From JBDNFP01 sp041689775 (lineage in GTDB: Bacteria; Bacteroidota; Bacteroidia; Cytophagales; Spirosomataceae): a stretch of DNA of 27,068 nucleotides. The notes below the pieces were generated by a model, which saw only the letters and a list, made by a program, of their open reading frames with translations, searched no databases and was not told the DNA's origin. This document shows, one piece after another, positions 1 to 7,621 of the stretch (positions within the stretch are counted from its first letter, which is position 1; every line of letters starts with the position of its first letter). The translations under genes and the position numbers were made by a program. The stretch spans positions 1-27,068 of the forward strand of contig JBDNFP010000411.1 of assembly GCA_041689775.1 (NCBI GenBank), read 5' to 3'.

Positions 1-225
1 AAGCAGAGCTGACAAGACAGTGGCACTGGTTTGACCCAGGGAACTGATCAAATAATCAGTAGATAGATCAAGGTCTGTTTGCATCAACCAAATTTAATTC
101 CCTTCTTTTAGTTCACACAATAGCTTTGCGTAACATCAGTTACTTATTTAACACCACCTTATTTTTTAAACGTTCCTTAGTTGGTTGTAAAAAATGACCT
201 TTGCTCTCTCCAAAAAAAATAGTTG

Positions 226-244
226 GTTTTACGGGCCGTAAAAC
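226..244. repeat. Perfect 19-nt palindrome
   Basis: Two 9-nt arms (GTTTTACGG and CCGTAAAAC) flank a single G. The palindrome sits in the gene-poor region about 270 nt before the sortase start. On the minus strand a run of eight T follows after a short gap, at 211-219; on the plus strand there is no T tract. It could therefore be an operator, or a weak terminator for a minus-strand transcript. No minus-strand gene is visible to its right to be terminated. Confidence 0.5.
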
Positions 245-444
245 AGCAATAATCAGGCCACTTTCTAATTACAATTGGGCTATGAACTAAGAATTTTGAA
301 ATTTAGCATAACGTCTTACCAGAAATTAATGTCGGTTTACCAAGGCCATTATTTTTATGATCAGTATGTTTTCTTCCCTGTTTATCCCTTCTTTGTTTAA
401 ATTAACAAATCCAAGTCCGATGAAAGCGGTTTACAGTGAGCCGC

Positions 445-469
445 AAAATTAAACTGTAAGTTTAATTTT
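445..469 (+). promoter_or_regulatory. Hairpin in the sortase leader
   Basis: Perfect 10-nt arms (AAAATTAAAC and GTTTAATTTT) surround a 5-nt loop and end 47 nt before the chosen ATG of the sortase gene. A second, GC-capped hairpin at 426-444 (GCGG paired with CCGC) lies directly before it. Bases 431-437 can pair instead with 453-459, which would disrupt both hairpins. This is compatible with a leader switch, but AT-rich DNA also gives such pairings by chance. Confidence 0.4.
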
Positions 470-516
470 CTACTAACAGAGTGTATCACCAAGTTGAAAG
501 TCGAGACTGTATCCTC

Positions 517-3500
517 ATGAATTATATCTACCTAGCGCTGCTCACAGTACTACCCCTACTGCCTCTCCATGCTCAAACCATCTACGGCAATGAGTGGGTT
601 AATCCTGAGCAACAGTATCTCCGGCTGGGAATAACCGAAACCGGTTGGTACCGACTAAACGCCTCCGATCTACAAAAGCAAGGCATGGATATTTCGACCC
701 TTACGGCCCAATCGCTACGGCTTTTCCGGCGGGGGCAGGAGGTATCTATTTATGTACGGGGAGAAGAAGATGGAAGCCTGAACTCGTCTGATTATATCGA
801 GTTTTATGGGGAACGAAATGACGGGTACCTCGATACTCTACTCTATGATTCACGAGGACTAATGCCTCATCCGCACTATAGTCTCTACTCTGATACTGCC
901 ATTTATTTTCTCACCTGGTCTCCCACGATTACTACTATCAAAGGAAAACGGATCCGTCAGGTTGCTTCACCATCACTCTCTGCTACCGCAACCTACCATC
1001 AGGAGCAAGTACTTCACGTATTCACCCGCGAGTATCCGGCTGGGGCTATCTACCCTTTGGGTGCCTGGTACGACGATGGGTACATCCTCACGCCCTACGA
1101 TGTAGGAGAAGGCTGGACCGGCCCAACCATTGGTACTAACCAATGGGGCATTACCGGCATACAGGCCCTTGACCCTGTCAGAGGGCGTATGGATGAGGCA
1201 AGTATTGAAATACTGTTCGTGGGGCGTTACGCCGGTCCGCATCAGGTAGAAGTATGGGTTGGAAATAGTACTAAACAAAGCCGTAAACTGGGAGGAATAC
1301 AATGGGATGATTACGCAACCGCCCAATTTAGGGCAACCCTGCTACCGGGTGATCTCAGCAGCAATGACTCGATCACGATCGCCTACAAAAACCTAACAAA
1401 TACCTCGTTTTCCGCCTCCTACGCTCGTTGGACCTATCCCCAGAAAATTCAGTTCGCTGGGATTGTAAATCAAAAGATCCTGTACCCTCCCAAAGAAACA
1501 AGTCTTCGCGTTGATACCACCACTGATCTGCGGTGGTTTGATGTGTCAAACCCTTCGCTCCCCCAACAATTAGTACCTATTATTAAAGGAGGGGAAAGTA
1601 CGATTTCACCCGTAGGTACTCATAAACTACTGGTAGTCAAGAACCCCTTATCCGTTACTAACATCCGGTCCATGCGTTTTCGCACGATTGACACTATACG
1701 CACTAACTACCTCATTATTACCCATCCACTGGTACGAAAGGCGGTGCAAAGCAGCGTTGATCCCGTGGCTGACTATGCTACCTACCGGGCATCTACGCAA
1801 GGGGGCAGTTACGTTCCGTTGGTGATGAATATGGCTGAGGTAGCCGATCAGTTTAATTACGGAGAACCAGGTCCGCACGGTACCCGAAAGCTTATGCAAT
1901 GGCTCCACGACCGTGGTTCTCTACGCTTCACTTTTCTGATCGGGCGCTCTCGCTCCCCCCAAATTGTGCGGCAAAGGACCACCGCCCGTGACGAAGACAT
2001 GGTACCTAGTGCCGGTTGGCCCGACTCCGACATTGCCTTGGGTATGGGATTAGACCCACTCAACCCGAACGTACCTATAGTACCCATCGGGCGACTCAAT
2101 GCCTATACTTCCCAGAACGTCTGGGATTATTTACAGAAGATAAAACAGCACGAAGCAGTAAATCTGGTTGCTCCCTGGCGAAAAAATATTCTTCACCTCA
2201 GTGGCGGGAGATCGTCCAGAGAGCTCATTACCTATCGCAACTTTATTGACCAGTTTGCCGCTACGCTCAATCCATCAAGCGTCGGCCCGAGCATCAGAAC
2301 CCTCTCAAAACAAACTGACGAACCCGTGGAACGATTTGACATTGCATCCCAGATCAACGGAGGGGTGGCTTTGATGACGCTATTCGGCCATTCGAGCCTC
2401 AATATCACGGATATTGATATCGGGTTTGCTTCCAATAATGCGTTGGGTTACCGCAATCAGGGCCGCTACCCGGCCGTACTGGTTAATGGGTGCGCTTTGG
2501 GCAATTTTTACTTTGGCCCTCCCCCCATCAGTACCGATTGGATATTAACTCCCAACCGGGGGGCTATTCTGTTTTTGGCCCACACCCACAATGGGCTGCA
2601 GGCGGGCATGTATAGGTACAGCAGCAGCTTTTACGAAGTACTGGCCGATCCGGCCTTTACCAGTCGTCCGTTTGGGGATATCATGCGCGAAGGAATTAGG
2701 CGGTATGTGAGGCTAAATAAAGGCTTGAGCGATCGGGCGACCGCCCAGCAAATGAATTTACAGGGCGACCCGGCGGTCGTTATTTTTCCGGCCACCAAGC
2801 CAGACTATACCTGGAAAATACCCAGCGTGAGAATAACCAACACTTCTGGTGGAGCTACCATTACTACCTGGGATGATTCACTCAGAATCAGCGCCGAAAT
2901 AGCGAATTACGGACGTTTTACAGGGGGTACTTACTCCATCAGCATCCAAAGAAAAGACGGTGCGCAAGTACTCGCCAACTATTCTCTAACCCGGAAAGCA
3001 GTACCCTTTACGGACTCACTCCGTATCACCCTGCCCAACGGGAGCCGTCAGGCCGGAGAGGAGTCGTGGGAGTTTGTGATTGATCCGACGAACGAAGTCC
3101 ACGAGGAGGACGAAACCAATAATAGCCTCACGCAGACCATCAGAATCAGTGAAGGCGGAGTTATTCCACTACTTCCGGCGGACAAAGCCATAGTAAACTC
3201 CCCAACGATTGAACTGATCGCTCAGGTACCTGCCGGTCGGGTTGGGCAGCGGGTAGTTTTTGAACAATCCAATGATCTGATGTTTGCCCACGATACCAAG
3301 CGCGATACCGTGGTGGCTTCGACTATTTTGGTCAAAAAGCTGCTTCAACTAACGAATACTGGTCCCCAAACACTCTATTGGCGAGTGTACATCGTAGGTG
3401 ATTCTGCGGTGACAGTCCGAAGGTTTCAATATGATAAAACAAATATTACACCTTATACTTCCCTACCCGAAGGAGTGGCTTCAATACTTACCTCCTACCC

Positions 3501-4440
3501 CAAGAAGGTAGAGGAAGGGGGCATGTTTACTGCTACTATTACTTTTGAAAATATCGCTTCCGTCGCTTTTCAAGACTCGATAGAAGTACTAGTGCAGGCA
3601 ACCGGTGAAAGGTACTCTACTATTTTACGATTTAAGATTCTCCCGCTCGAAGCCCAAAGTACCTACACCTTTCAATTCAATACGAGTACCCTCCGGAAAG
3701 CAGGGCAAAACCGGGCAGTAATTTACTTCAATGCTAGCCAACTACCCGAAGAATTCTACGGCAATAACAGGGTAGAATTACGGTATGAAGTATTGCCCGA
3801 TCGGGTGCCTCCGGTACTGGATGTCACGATCGAAAACCAGAGACTTCGTGACCTGGACGTAGTATCTCCCCAACCAACCATTCAGATAAAACTGCGGGAC
3901 GATAACCCCTACCTGCTCCGCTCTGACACGACGGACCTAAAGGTACGTCTCCTGGCTGATTGCAATGGATGTTCTGACATTAGAATCGGTTTGGAGAACG
4001 CACAATGGAGCAGAATACCTACATCTGAGTTCAACTTAGAGCTAGCCTTACCTACCCTGTCTACCGGCACCTATCGTCTCACGGTGGAAGGTAAAGATGT
4101 AGCACAAAATGCCGCCGCTCCCTATCAGATTCGTTTTCGGGTGACGGATATTCCCCGAGTAATCAGGGCGACTGCCTCGCCCAACCCGGCTCGTTATTGG
4201 GTCAAATTTGAGCTTAAACTGGAAGGGAAAATAGCCCCAGAGAATTGGATTATTCAGCTATTTAGTTTAGACGGAAAGCTGGTCAAAACTCTGCAACTAG
4301 AACCACACTTGGGTACGAATGAAACATTTTGGTTTCCGGTAGAAATAGCCCCCGGACTCTATCTTTACAAGATGACACTGCAAGGAGGCGAATGGAATGA
4401 CATGGGTGCCGGAAGTGGACGGATCATCCTTAGCCCATGA
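517..4440 (+). CDS. porU2: Putative T9SS sortase, peptidase C25 (PorU2-like)
   Basis: This is a large exported cysteine-protease-fold protein of the gingipain (C25) family. Relatives act as type IX secretion sortases, which cleave C-terminal signals of secreted proteins at the cell surface. I start it at ATG 517 (1307 residues), because that gives a clean signal peptide (hydrophobic core ending Leu-His-Ala-Gln); a GTG at 481 would add 12 polar residues. The C25 core holds the His-Cys dyad: His625 in the motif F-G-H-S-S and Cys659 in N-G-C-A-L-G (numbered from 517). A CARDB-like beta domain with an E-T-N-N-S ending follows at about 790-880, then further beta domains. The last roughly 85 residues begin S-P-N-P-A and end in a G-L-Y-L-Y-K strand, as in a T9SS type A sorting domain. 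Sortase activity is inferred; a C25 surface protease is the alternative. The next gene begins 4 nt after its stop. Confidence 0.82.
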   Translation: MNYIYLALLTVLPLLPLHAQTIYGNEWVNPEQQYLRLGITETGWYRLNASDLQKQGMDISTLTAQSLRLFRRGQEVSIYVRGEEDGSLNSSDYIEFYGERNDGYLDTLLYDSRGLMPHPHYSLYSDTAIYFLTWSPTITTIKGKRIRQVASPSLSATATYHQEQVLHVFTREYPAGAIYPLGAWYDDGYILTPYDVGEGWTGPTIGTNQWGITGIQALDPVRGRMDEASIEILFVGRYAGPHQVEVWVGNSTKQSRKLGGIQWDDYATAQFRATLLPGDLSSNDSITIAYKNLTNTSFSASYARWTYPQKIQFAGIVNQKILYPPKETSLRVDTTTDLRWFDVSNPSLPQQLVPIIKGGESTISPVGTHKLLVVKNPLSVTNIRSMRFRTIDTIRTNYLIITHPLVRKAVQSSVDPVADYATYRASTQGGSYVPLVMNMAEVADQFNYGEPGPHGTRKLMQWLHDRGSLRFTFLIGRSRSPQIVRQRTTARDEDMVPSAGWPDSDIALGMGLDPLNPNVPIVPIGRLNAYTSQNVWDYLQKIKQHEAVNLVAPWRKNILHLSGGRSSRELITYRNFIDQFAATLNPSSVGPSIRTLSKQTDEPVERFDIASQINGGVALMTLFGHSSLNITDIDIGFASNNALGYRNQGRYPAVLVNGCALGNFYFGPPPISTDWILTPNRGAILFLAHTHNGLQAGMYRYSSSFYEVLADPAFTSRPFGDIMREGIRRYVRLNKGLSDRATAQQMNLQGDPAVVIFPATKPDYTWKIPSVRITNTSGGATITTWDDSLRISAEIANYGRFTGGTYSISIQRKDGAQVLANYSLTRKAVPFTDSLRITLPNGSRQAGEESWEFVIDPTNEVHEEDETNNSLTQTIRISEGGVIPLLPADKAIVNSPTIELIAQVPAGRVGQRVVFEQSNDLMFAHDTKRDTVVASTILVKKLLQLTNTGPQTLYWRVYIVGDSAVTVRRFQYDKTNITPYTSLPEGVASILTSYPKKVEEGGMFTATITFENIASVAFQDSIEVLVQATGERYSTILRFKILPLEAQSTYTFQFNTSTLRKAGQNRAVIYFNASQLPEEFYGNNRVELRYEVLPDRVPPVLDVTIENQRLRDLDVVSPQPTIQIKLRDDNPYLLRSDTTDLKVRLLADCNGCSDIRIGLENAQWSRIPTSEFNLELALPTLSTGTYRLTVEGKDVAQNAAAPYQIRFRVTDIPRVIRATASPNPARYWVKFELKLEGKIAPENWIIQLFSLDGKLVKTLQLEPHLGTNETFWFPVEIAPGLYLYKMTLQGGEWNDMGAGSGRIILSP

Positions 4441-4444
4441 ACCG

Positions 4445-5599
4445 ATGAGTACACCAAAGATTTACCTCTTCCTCATTTGGCTTTTGCAATGTGTACTTGT
4501 CCTTTCCTTAGCCTACCTAAACCCTAACCACTTCACCACGGTAGATTCGGGCTATTACCTTGAATCTGCCACAAATATCCTGCAAGGAAACGGGCACCGA
4601 TTTACTGAAAATGGTCGACTCGTATGGAATAGTATTTTCCCCATGGGGTATCCTGCCTCAATCTCCCTAATTTCTTTCCTCACCGGGCTGAGTGTATTGT
4701 GGGCTTCCAAAGTAGTAAACCTACTTGCATCGGCCGTTCTACTACTCCTGATGAATCGTTGGTTCAAACCCAATAAGGCCCTGTTGCTTGGTTGTATTTT
4801 ACTACTAGGACAATTTGTGAAACTTTGGGCTCATACCTGGTCAGAGCCACTTTTCCTTACTATTTTATTCGCCTGGACCTATTGCTTCTTCAATTTACCC
4901 AAACACTATTGGACGATCTTCCTACTTGGTACAGCGCTTATCCTCGTTCGGTACGCGGGAGTTTTTATCATACCGCTTAGTCTAGTCCTAGGTATTTATA
5001 ATCTTTTCAAAAAGCATAGAACCACCGCAAAAATTCAAATCCTTTATGCAGCGGGGTGGATTACATTTTTTGCACTATACACAGGAGTCAACTTCTTACA
5101 GAGCGGCGAATTACTGGGAGATACCAGGTTTGAAGGTCAGAAATCGCTGTGGCATAATTGTGTTTCTTTTACCAAAGGGCTACTCAACGAAGCTTTTCTG
5201 TTCCGGGACACAGATTTTCATTATTTTGACTTGGCATTTTGGGTAGCTATACCCCTGCAAGCGTTTACTTTTATTCTGTTTTTCAGGCTAGTTAGATTTC
5301 AAAAATCTAAACTGGATCAATCAGTACACTATCTCTTAATGACAACAATTACCTACCTCATGTTCTTGTTTTTTGCGCGGTTACTGAGCCCCTTTGATGA
5401 GCCTACGTATCGGCTTTTATCTCCTTTCACTTTCTTATTTATTGGGTGGTTTTTACTTTTGATTATTCCGGGAATAAAAAATCCCAAAACGTTTTATCGT
5501 CTTGGGATTACTACTGTACTTTTCTCGTGGCTTCACCTCTTACCACAAATGGACATCAGTACCAAGCTTCAACCACTAATTCGAATGCTCGGATTTTAG
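4445..5599 (+). CDS. Polytopic membrane protein, GT-C glycosyltransferase-like
   Basis: A very hydrophobic protein of 384 residues with about ten predicted membrane segments. After the first segment a loop carries V-D-S-G-Y-Y-L (Asp34), then F-P-M-G-Y-P (residues 65-70). This layout recalls GT-C enzymes such as the ArnT/GT39 and RgtA-D groups, which transfer sugars from polyprenyl-phosphate donors and have an acidic residue in the first periplasmic loop. The match is by pattern only, so the substrate is unknown. ATG 4445 was chosen over an upstream in-frame ATG at 4397 because the latter lies inside the sortase gene and adds 16 polar residues. The gap of 4 nt to the sortase stop implies coupled translation. 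The gene ends 1 nt before the convergent thiN, with no terminator between them. Confidence 0.6.
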   Translation: MSTPKIYLFLIWLLQCVLVLSLAYLNPNHFTTVDSGYYLESATNILQGNGHRFTENGRLVWNSIFPMGYPASISLISFLTGLSVLWASKVVNLLASAVLLLLMNRWFKPNKALLLGCILLLGQFVKLWAHTWSEPLFLTILFAWTYCFFNLPKHYWTIFLLGTALILVRYAGVFIIPLSLVLGIYNLFKKHRTTAKIQILYAAGWITFFALYTGVNFLQSGELLGDTRFEGQKSLWHNCVSFTKGLLNEAFLFRDTDFHYFDLAFWVAIPLQAFTFILFFRLVRFQKSKLDQSVHYLLMTTITYLMFLFFARLLSPFDEPTYRLLSPFTFLFIGWFLLLIIPGIKNPKTFYRLGITTVLFSWLHLLPQMDISTKLQPLIRMLGF

Positions 5600-5600
5600 G

Positions 5601-6266
5601 CTACAAATCCCAACACTCCATAATCAGAAGGTCACCTTTCCGGGCCGTGATCCGAACAAACCCGTCCTGCGCGGCTTCGTTGCTATTGCCGGAGCGATGA
5701 CCCAACGTCAGCGTTTCTTCTTGGAGATTATACTTCAATCCACTCGTGGTAATACCGCTCACCTCCCCTACCGGAATCAAAGAAATGGGCGTTCCGGCGG
5801 TATACCACTTTTCAAAAGTATCCACGAGCGGGAATATTTTTGAATTATTGTCATACATCACCAATCGGATGTCTGTCTTGTACCGCACCATGTTCGTCAT
5901 ATTCGTAATCGCATGATCAGCCCGGCGGCCCGTAGCCCACACAATATTAGCCGCCGGAAATCCGCGGTCAACCAAAAAATCAATGGCTTTTTCTAAATCC
6001 GTTTTGTCCTGATCAGGGGTAGGTACAATTTCTAAGGGTTGCTGTCGCTCACGAATAGCATCAAAGTCGTGCTCATCATCAAAATCACCCATCCAAACGT
6101 CGACCATTACACCCCGGTCGAGTACCCGATAAATAGCGTTGTCCAACGCTACCACAAACGGGCTCCATTCCAATAGCTGACCCAGCAACTCATCGTCACA
6201 GGCTTCTCCGTTGGCAATGATCAGAGCAGGTTCCTGTTTTTCGCGTACAATATGGTGTGACGACAT
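5601..6266 (-). CDS. thiN: Thiamine pyrophosphokinase
   Basis: Transfers pyrophosphate from ATP to thiamine, giving the cofactor thiamine diphosphate in the cytoplasm. The 221 residues show the family signatures: G-D-F-D at 60-63, the metal and ATP site D-Q-D-K-T-D-L-E-K-A at 85-94, and G-R-R-A-D-H at 113-118 (the usual GGRxDH). The C-terminal beta-rich half with S-N-E matches the thiamine-binding domain. Length is normal for the family. It lies 2 nt after the mazG stop, so the two form one transcript. No dedicated thiamine riboswitch is visible before the operon, as expected for a salvage kinase expressed with housekeeping genes. Confidence 0.93.
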   Translation of the reverse strand: MSSHHIVREKQEPALIIANGEACDDELLGQLLEWSPFVVALDNAIYRVLDRGVMVDVWMGDFDDEHDFDAIRERQQPLEIVPTPDQDKTDLEKAIDFLVDRGFPAANIVWATGRRADHAITNMTNMVRYKTDIRLVMYDNNSKIFPLVDTFEKWYTAGTPISLIPVGEVSGITTSGLKYNLQEETLTLGHRSGNSNEAAQDGFVRITARKGDLLIMECWDL

Positions 6267-6268
6267 AC

Positions 6269-7105
6269 CTAGTTCTTTACCTCCATTTTAGCACGATTCC
6301 AATAAATATCCATTTCATTTAGTGTCATTTCGTGCAGCGCCTTCCCATCCGCGCCGGCGTGCTCTTCCATGAATTGAAAACGCTTGATAAATTTCTTATT
6401 GGTTCTTTCGAGGGCGGTTTCGGGGTTCAGCTTTACGAATCGAGCGTAGTTTACGAGGGAGAATAGCAAATCACCAAACTCCGCTTCGGCTTCTTTCTCA
6501 TCAATTACTTCGTTGGTCTCGGCATTATAATGCTCCTTAAATTCCTGCATTTCCTCTTCTACCTTCTCCCACACCTGACTCTTTTCGTCCCAATCAAATC
6601 CGGCACCACGTGCTTTTTCCTGAATACGCATGGCCTTTACCAACGCCGGTAACGACTGCGGTACACCCGACAGCACCGAGCGGTTGCCTTCTTTCAGTTT
6701 CAGTTGCTCCCAGTTTTGCTTCACTTGCTCCTCCGTATCCGCCGCCACAACATTACCATCGGCATCACCATAGATATGCGGGTGTCGGCTGATCAATTTT
6801 TCACTGATTCCGTGCAATACATCGGCAATATCAAAATGGTTGGTTTCGGAGCCTATTTTAGCGTAGAAAACCATGTGCAGGAGCAAATCTCCCAGTTCTT
6901 TCCTGATCTCGGGCATATCGTTTTCCAGAATGGCATCCGATAGCTCGTAAGTTTCTTCAATGGTCAGATGACGGAGACTTTCTAAGGTCTGCTTCCGATC
7001 CCAGGGGCATTTTTCCCGTAGCTCGTCCATAATGGTCAACAGGCGATCAAAAGCCATCAGCTGTTCCTGACGACGCTCGGGTAATTGGTTGAATTCTTTT
7101 TCCAT
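6269..7105 (-). CDS. mazG: Nucleoside triphosphate pyrophosphohydrolase MazG
   Basis: Hydrolyses (d)NTPs to NMP and pyrophosphate, a house-cleaning role in the cytoplasm. The 278 residues contain two MazG repeats. The first has C-P-W-D at 33-36, the metal-binding E-E-x-x-E at 50-54 and E-L-G-D-L at 70-74. The second, about 165-230, has E-E-E-M-Q-E-F and E-F-G-D-L-L. This matches full-length E. coli-type MazG rather than the short single-domain form. It heads a two-gene unit with thiN, 2 nt apart. No clear TAnnTTTG promoter is seen immediately upstream on the minus strand; the start is a plain ATG giving the usual N-terminus. Confidence 0.95.
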   Translation of the reverse strand: MEKEFNQLPERRQEQLMAFDRLLTIMDELREKCPWDRKQTLESLRHLTIEETYELSDAILENDMPEIRKELGDLLLHMVFYAKIGSETNHFDIADVLHGISEKLISRHPHIYGDADGNVVAADTEEQVKQNWEQLKLKEGNRSVLSGVPQSLPALVKAMRIQEKARGAGFDWDEKSQVWEKVEEEMQEFKEHYNAETNEVIDEKEAEAEFGDLLFSLVNYARFVKLNPETALERTNKKFIKRFQFMEEHAGADGKALHEMTLNEMDIYWNRAKMEVKN

Positions 7106-7621
7106 AAATAGCTGTCAACTAATAGCTTATAGCGGAACACCGCCCGGCCGTTAGCCTTTTGTAAAGATTTAATTAATTATCTAACAATGTCACTAAATTA
7201 ACAATGCAGACTTCTTCTTCGGAAGAGTCATGCAGAACGAAATTTTAAGCACAAAGAGCTACTAATGAACCGCTAACATCCTCGCACCCCACGAGTCAAT
7301 TCAACTCGATCTTACTCCTCCGAGTTTCCAGTCAAACCCACTCTACTGTCTAAATAATCGCTAAATTAATTCTTTTTTAGTCTGCCGAAAGCGTAAATCG
7401 TGCTTCAAAACTAGCGTAAGGAGCTTTCCCCACAAGTTTTTGTAACAACTGCATTTATTTAATTGCGTCCGAGCCAGGCAGTGGATGACAAGAAATACTT
7501 ACTCACCTTAGGCAATCCTCTTCCCACCATCATTCTGGCAACGTCGGGCTTACCGGATGGCATGAAATTTTTGGTTCCGATAGTATTCAATCACAAAGCT
7601 TACTCCTAAACCATACATTTT
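7106..7621. other. 516-nt divergent intergenic region
   Basis: This separates divergent mazG and the Rieske-GltS gene and holds no supportable coding region. It is AT-rich with stops in all frames. The only distinct structure is a compact UUCG-capped hairpin at 7205-7234. The copy of AACTAATAGCT at 7117-7127 also appears at 24494-24504. I see no good TAnnTTTG box in the proper orientation for either flanking gene, so their promoters are unassigned. Confidence 0.6.
7205..7234. promoter_or_regulatory. UUCG-tetraloop hairpin
   Basis: On the plus strand three 4-nt stem blocks pair in register: TGCA with TGCA, GACT with AGTC and CTTC with GAAG. One bulged base lies on each side (T7213 and A7230), and the loop is TTCG. 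Such loops make RNA hairpins unusually stable. It is not followed by a T tract, so it is not a standard terminator. It may belong to a long leader of the Rieske-GltS transcript or to a small RNA; this is inference. Confidence 0.4.

Larger units (their letters stand above)
1..480. other. Gene-poor AT-rich leader region
   Basis: No convincing coding region is visible in either strand. At most a few C-terminal codons of a gene lying to the left could be present: one frame stays open to a TGA near position 45, which cannot be judged. The stretch contains a 19-nt perfect palindrome (226-244), a 23-codon aromatic-rich micro-ORF (329-400) and two inverted repeats (426-444 and 445-469) just before the sortase gene. 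A TAnnTTTG-like box (TAGCTTTG) lies at 121-128 but has no matching -33 element. Confidence 0.6.

Noticed and set aside
121..128. TAGCTTTG as a promoter for the sortase gene
   Set aside because: It matches the -7 consensus but lies almost 400 nt before the start and has no -33 element at 17-23 nt, so it is not assigned.
973..1326. A 117-codon open frame on the minus strand inside the sortase gene
   Set aside because: It lies entirely antisense to a gene with clear signal peptide and catalytic motifs, has no recognisable domain, and is expected by chance opposite a long GC-moderate gene.
5591..5610. GGATTT and AAATCC as a terminator between the convergent membrane-protein and thiN genes
   Set aside because: A 6-bp A/T-rich stem with an 8-nt loop and no T tract is too weak; it overlaps both stop codons by coincidence.
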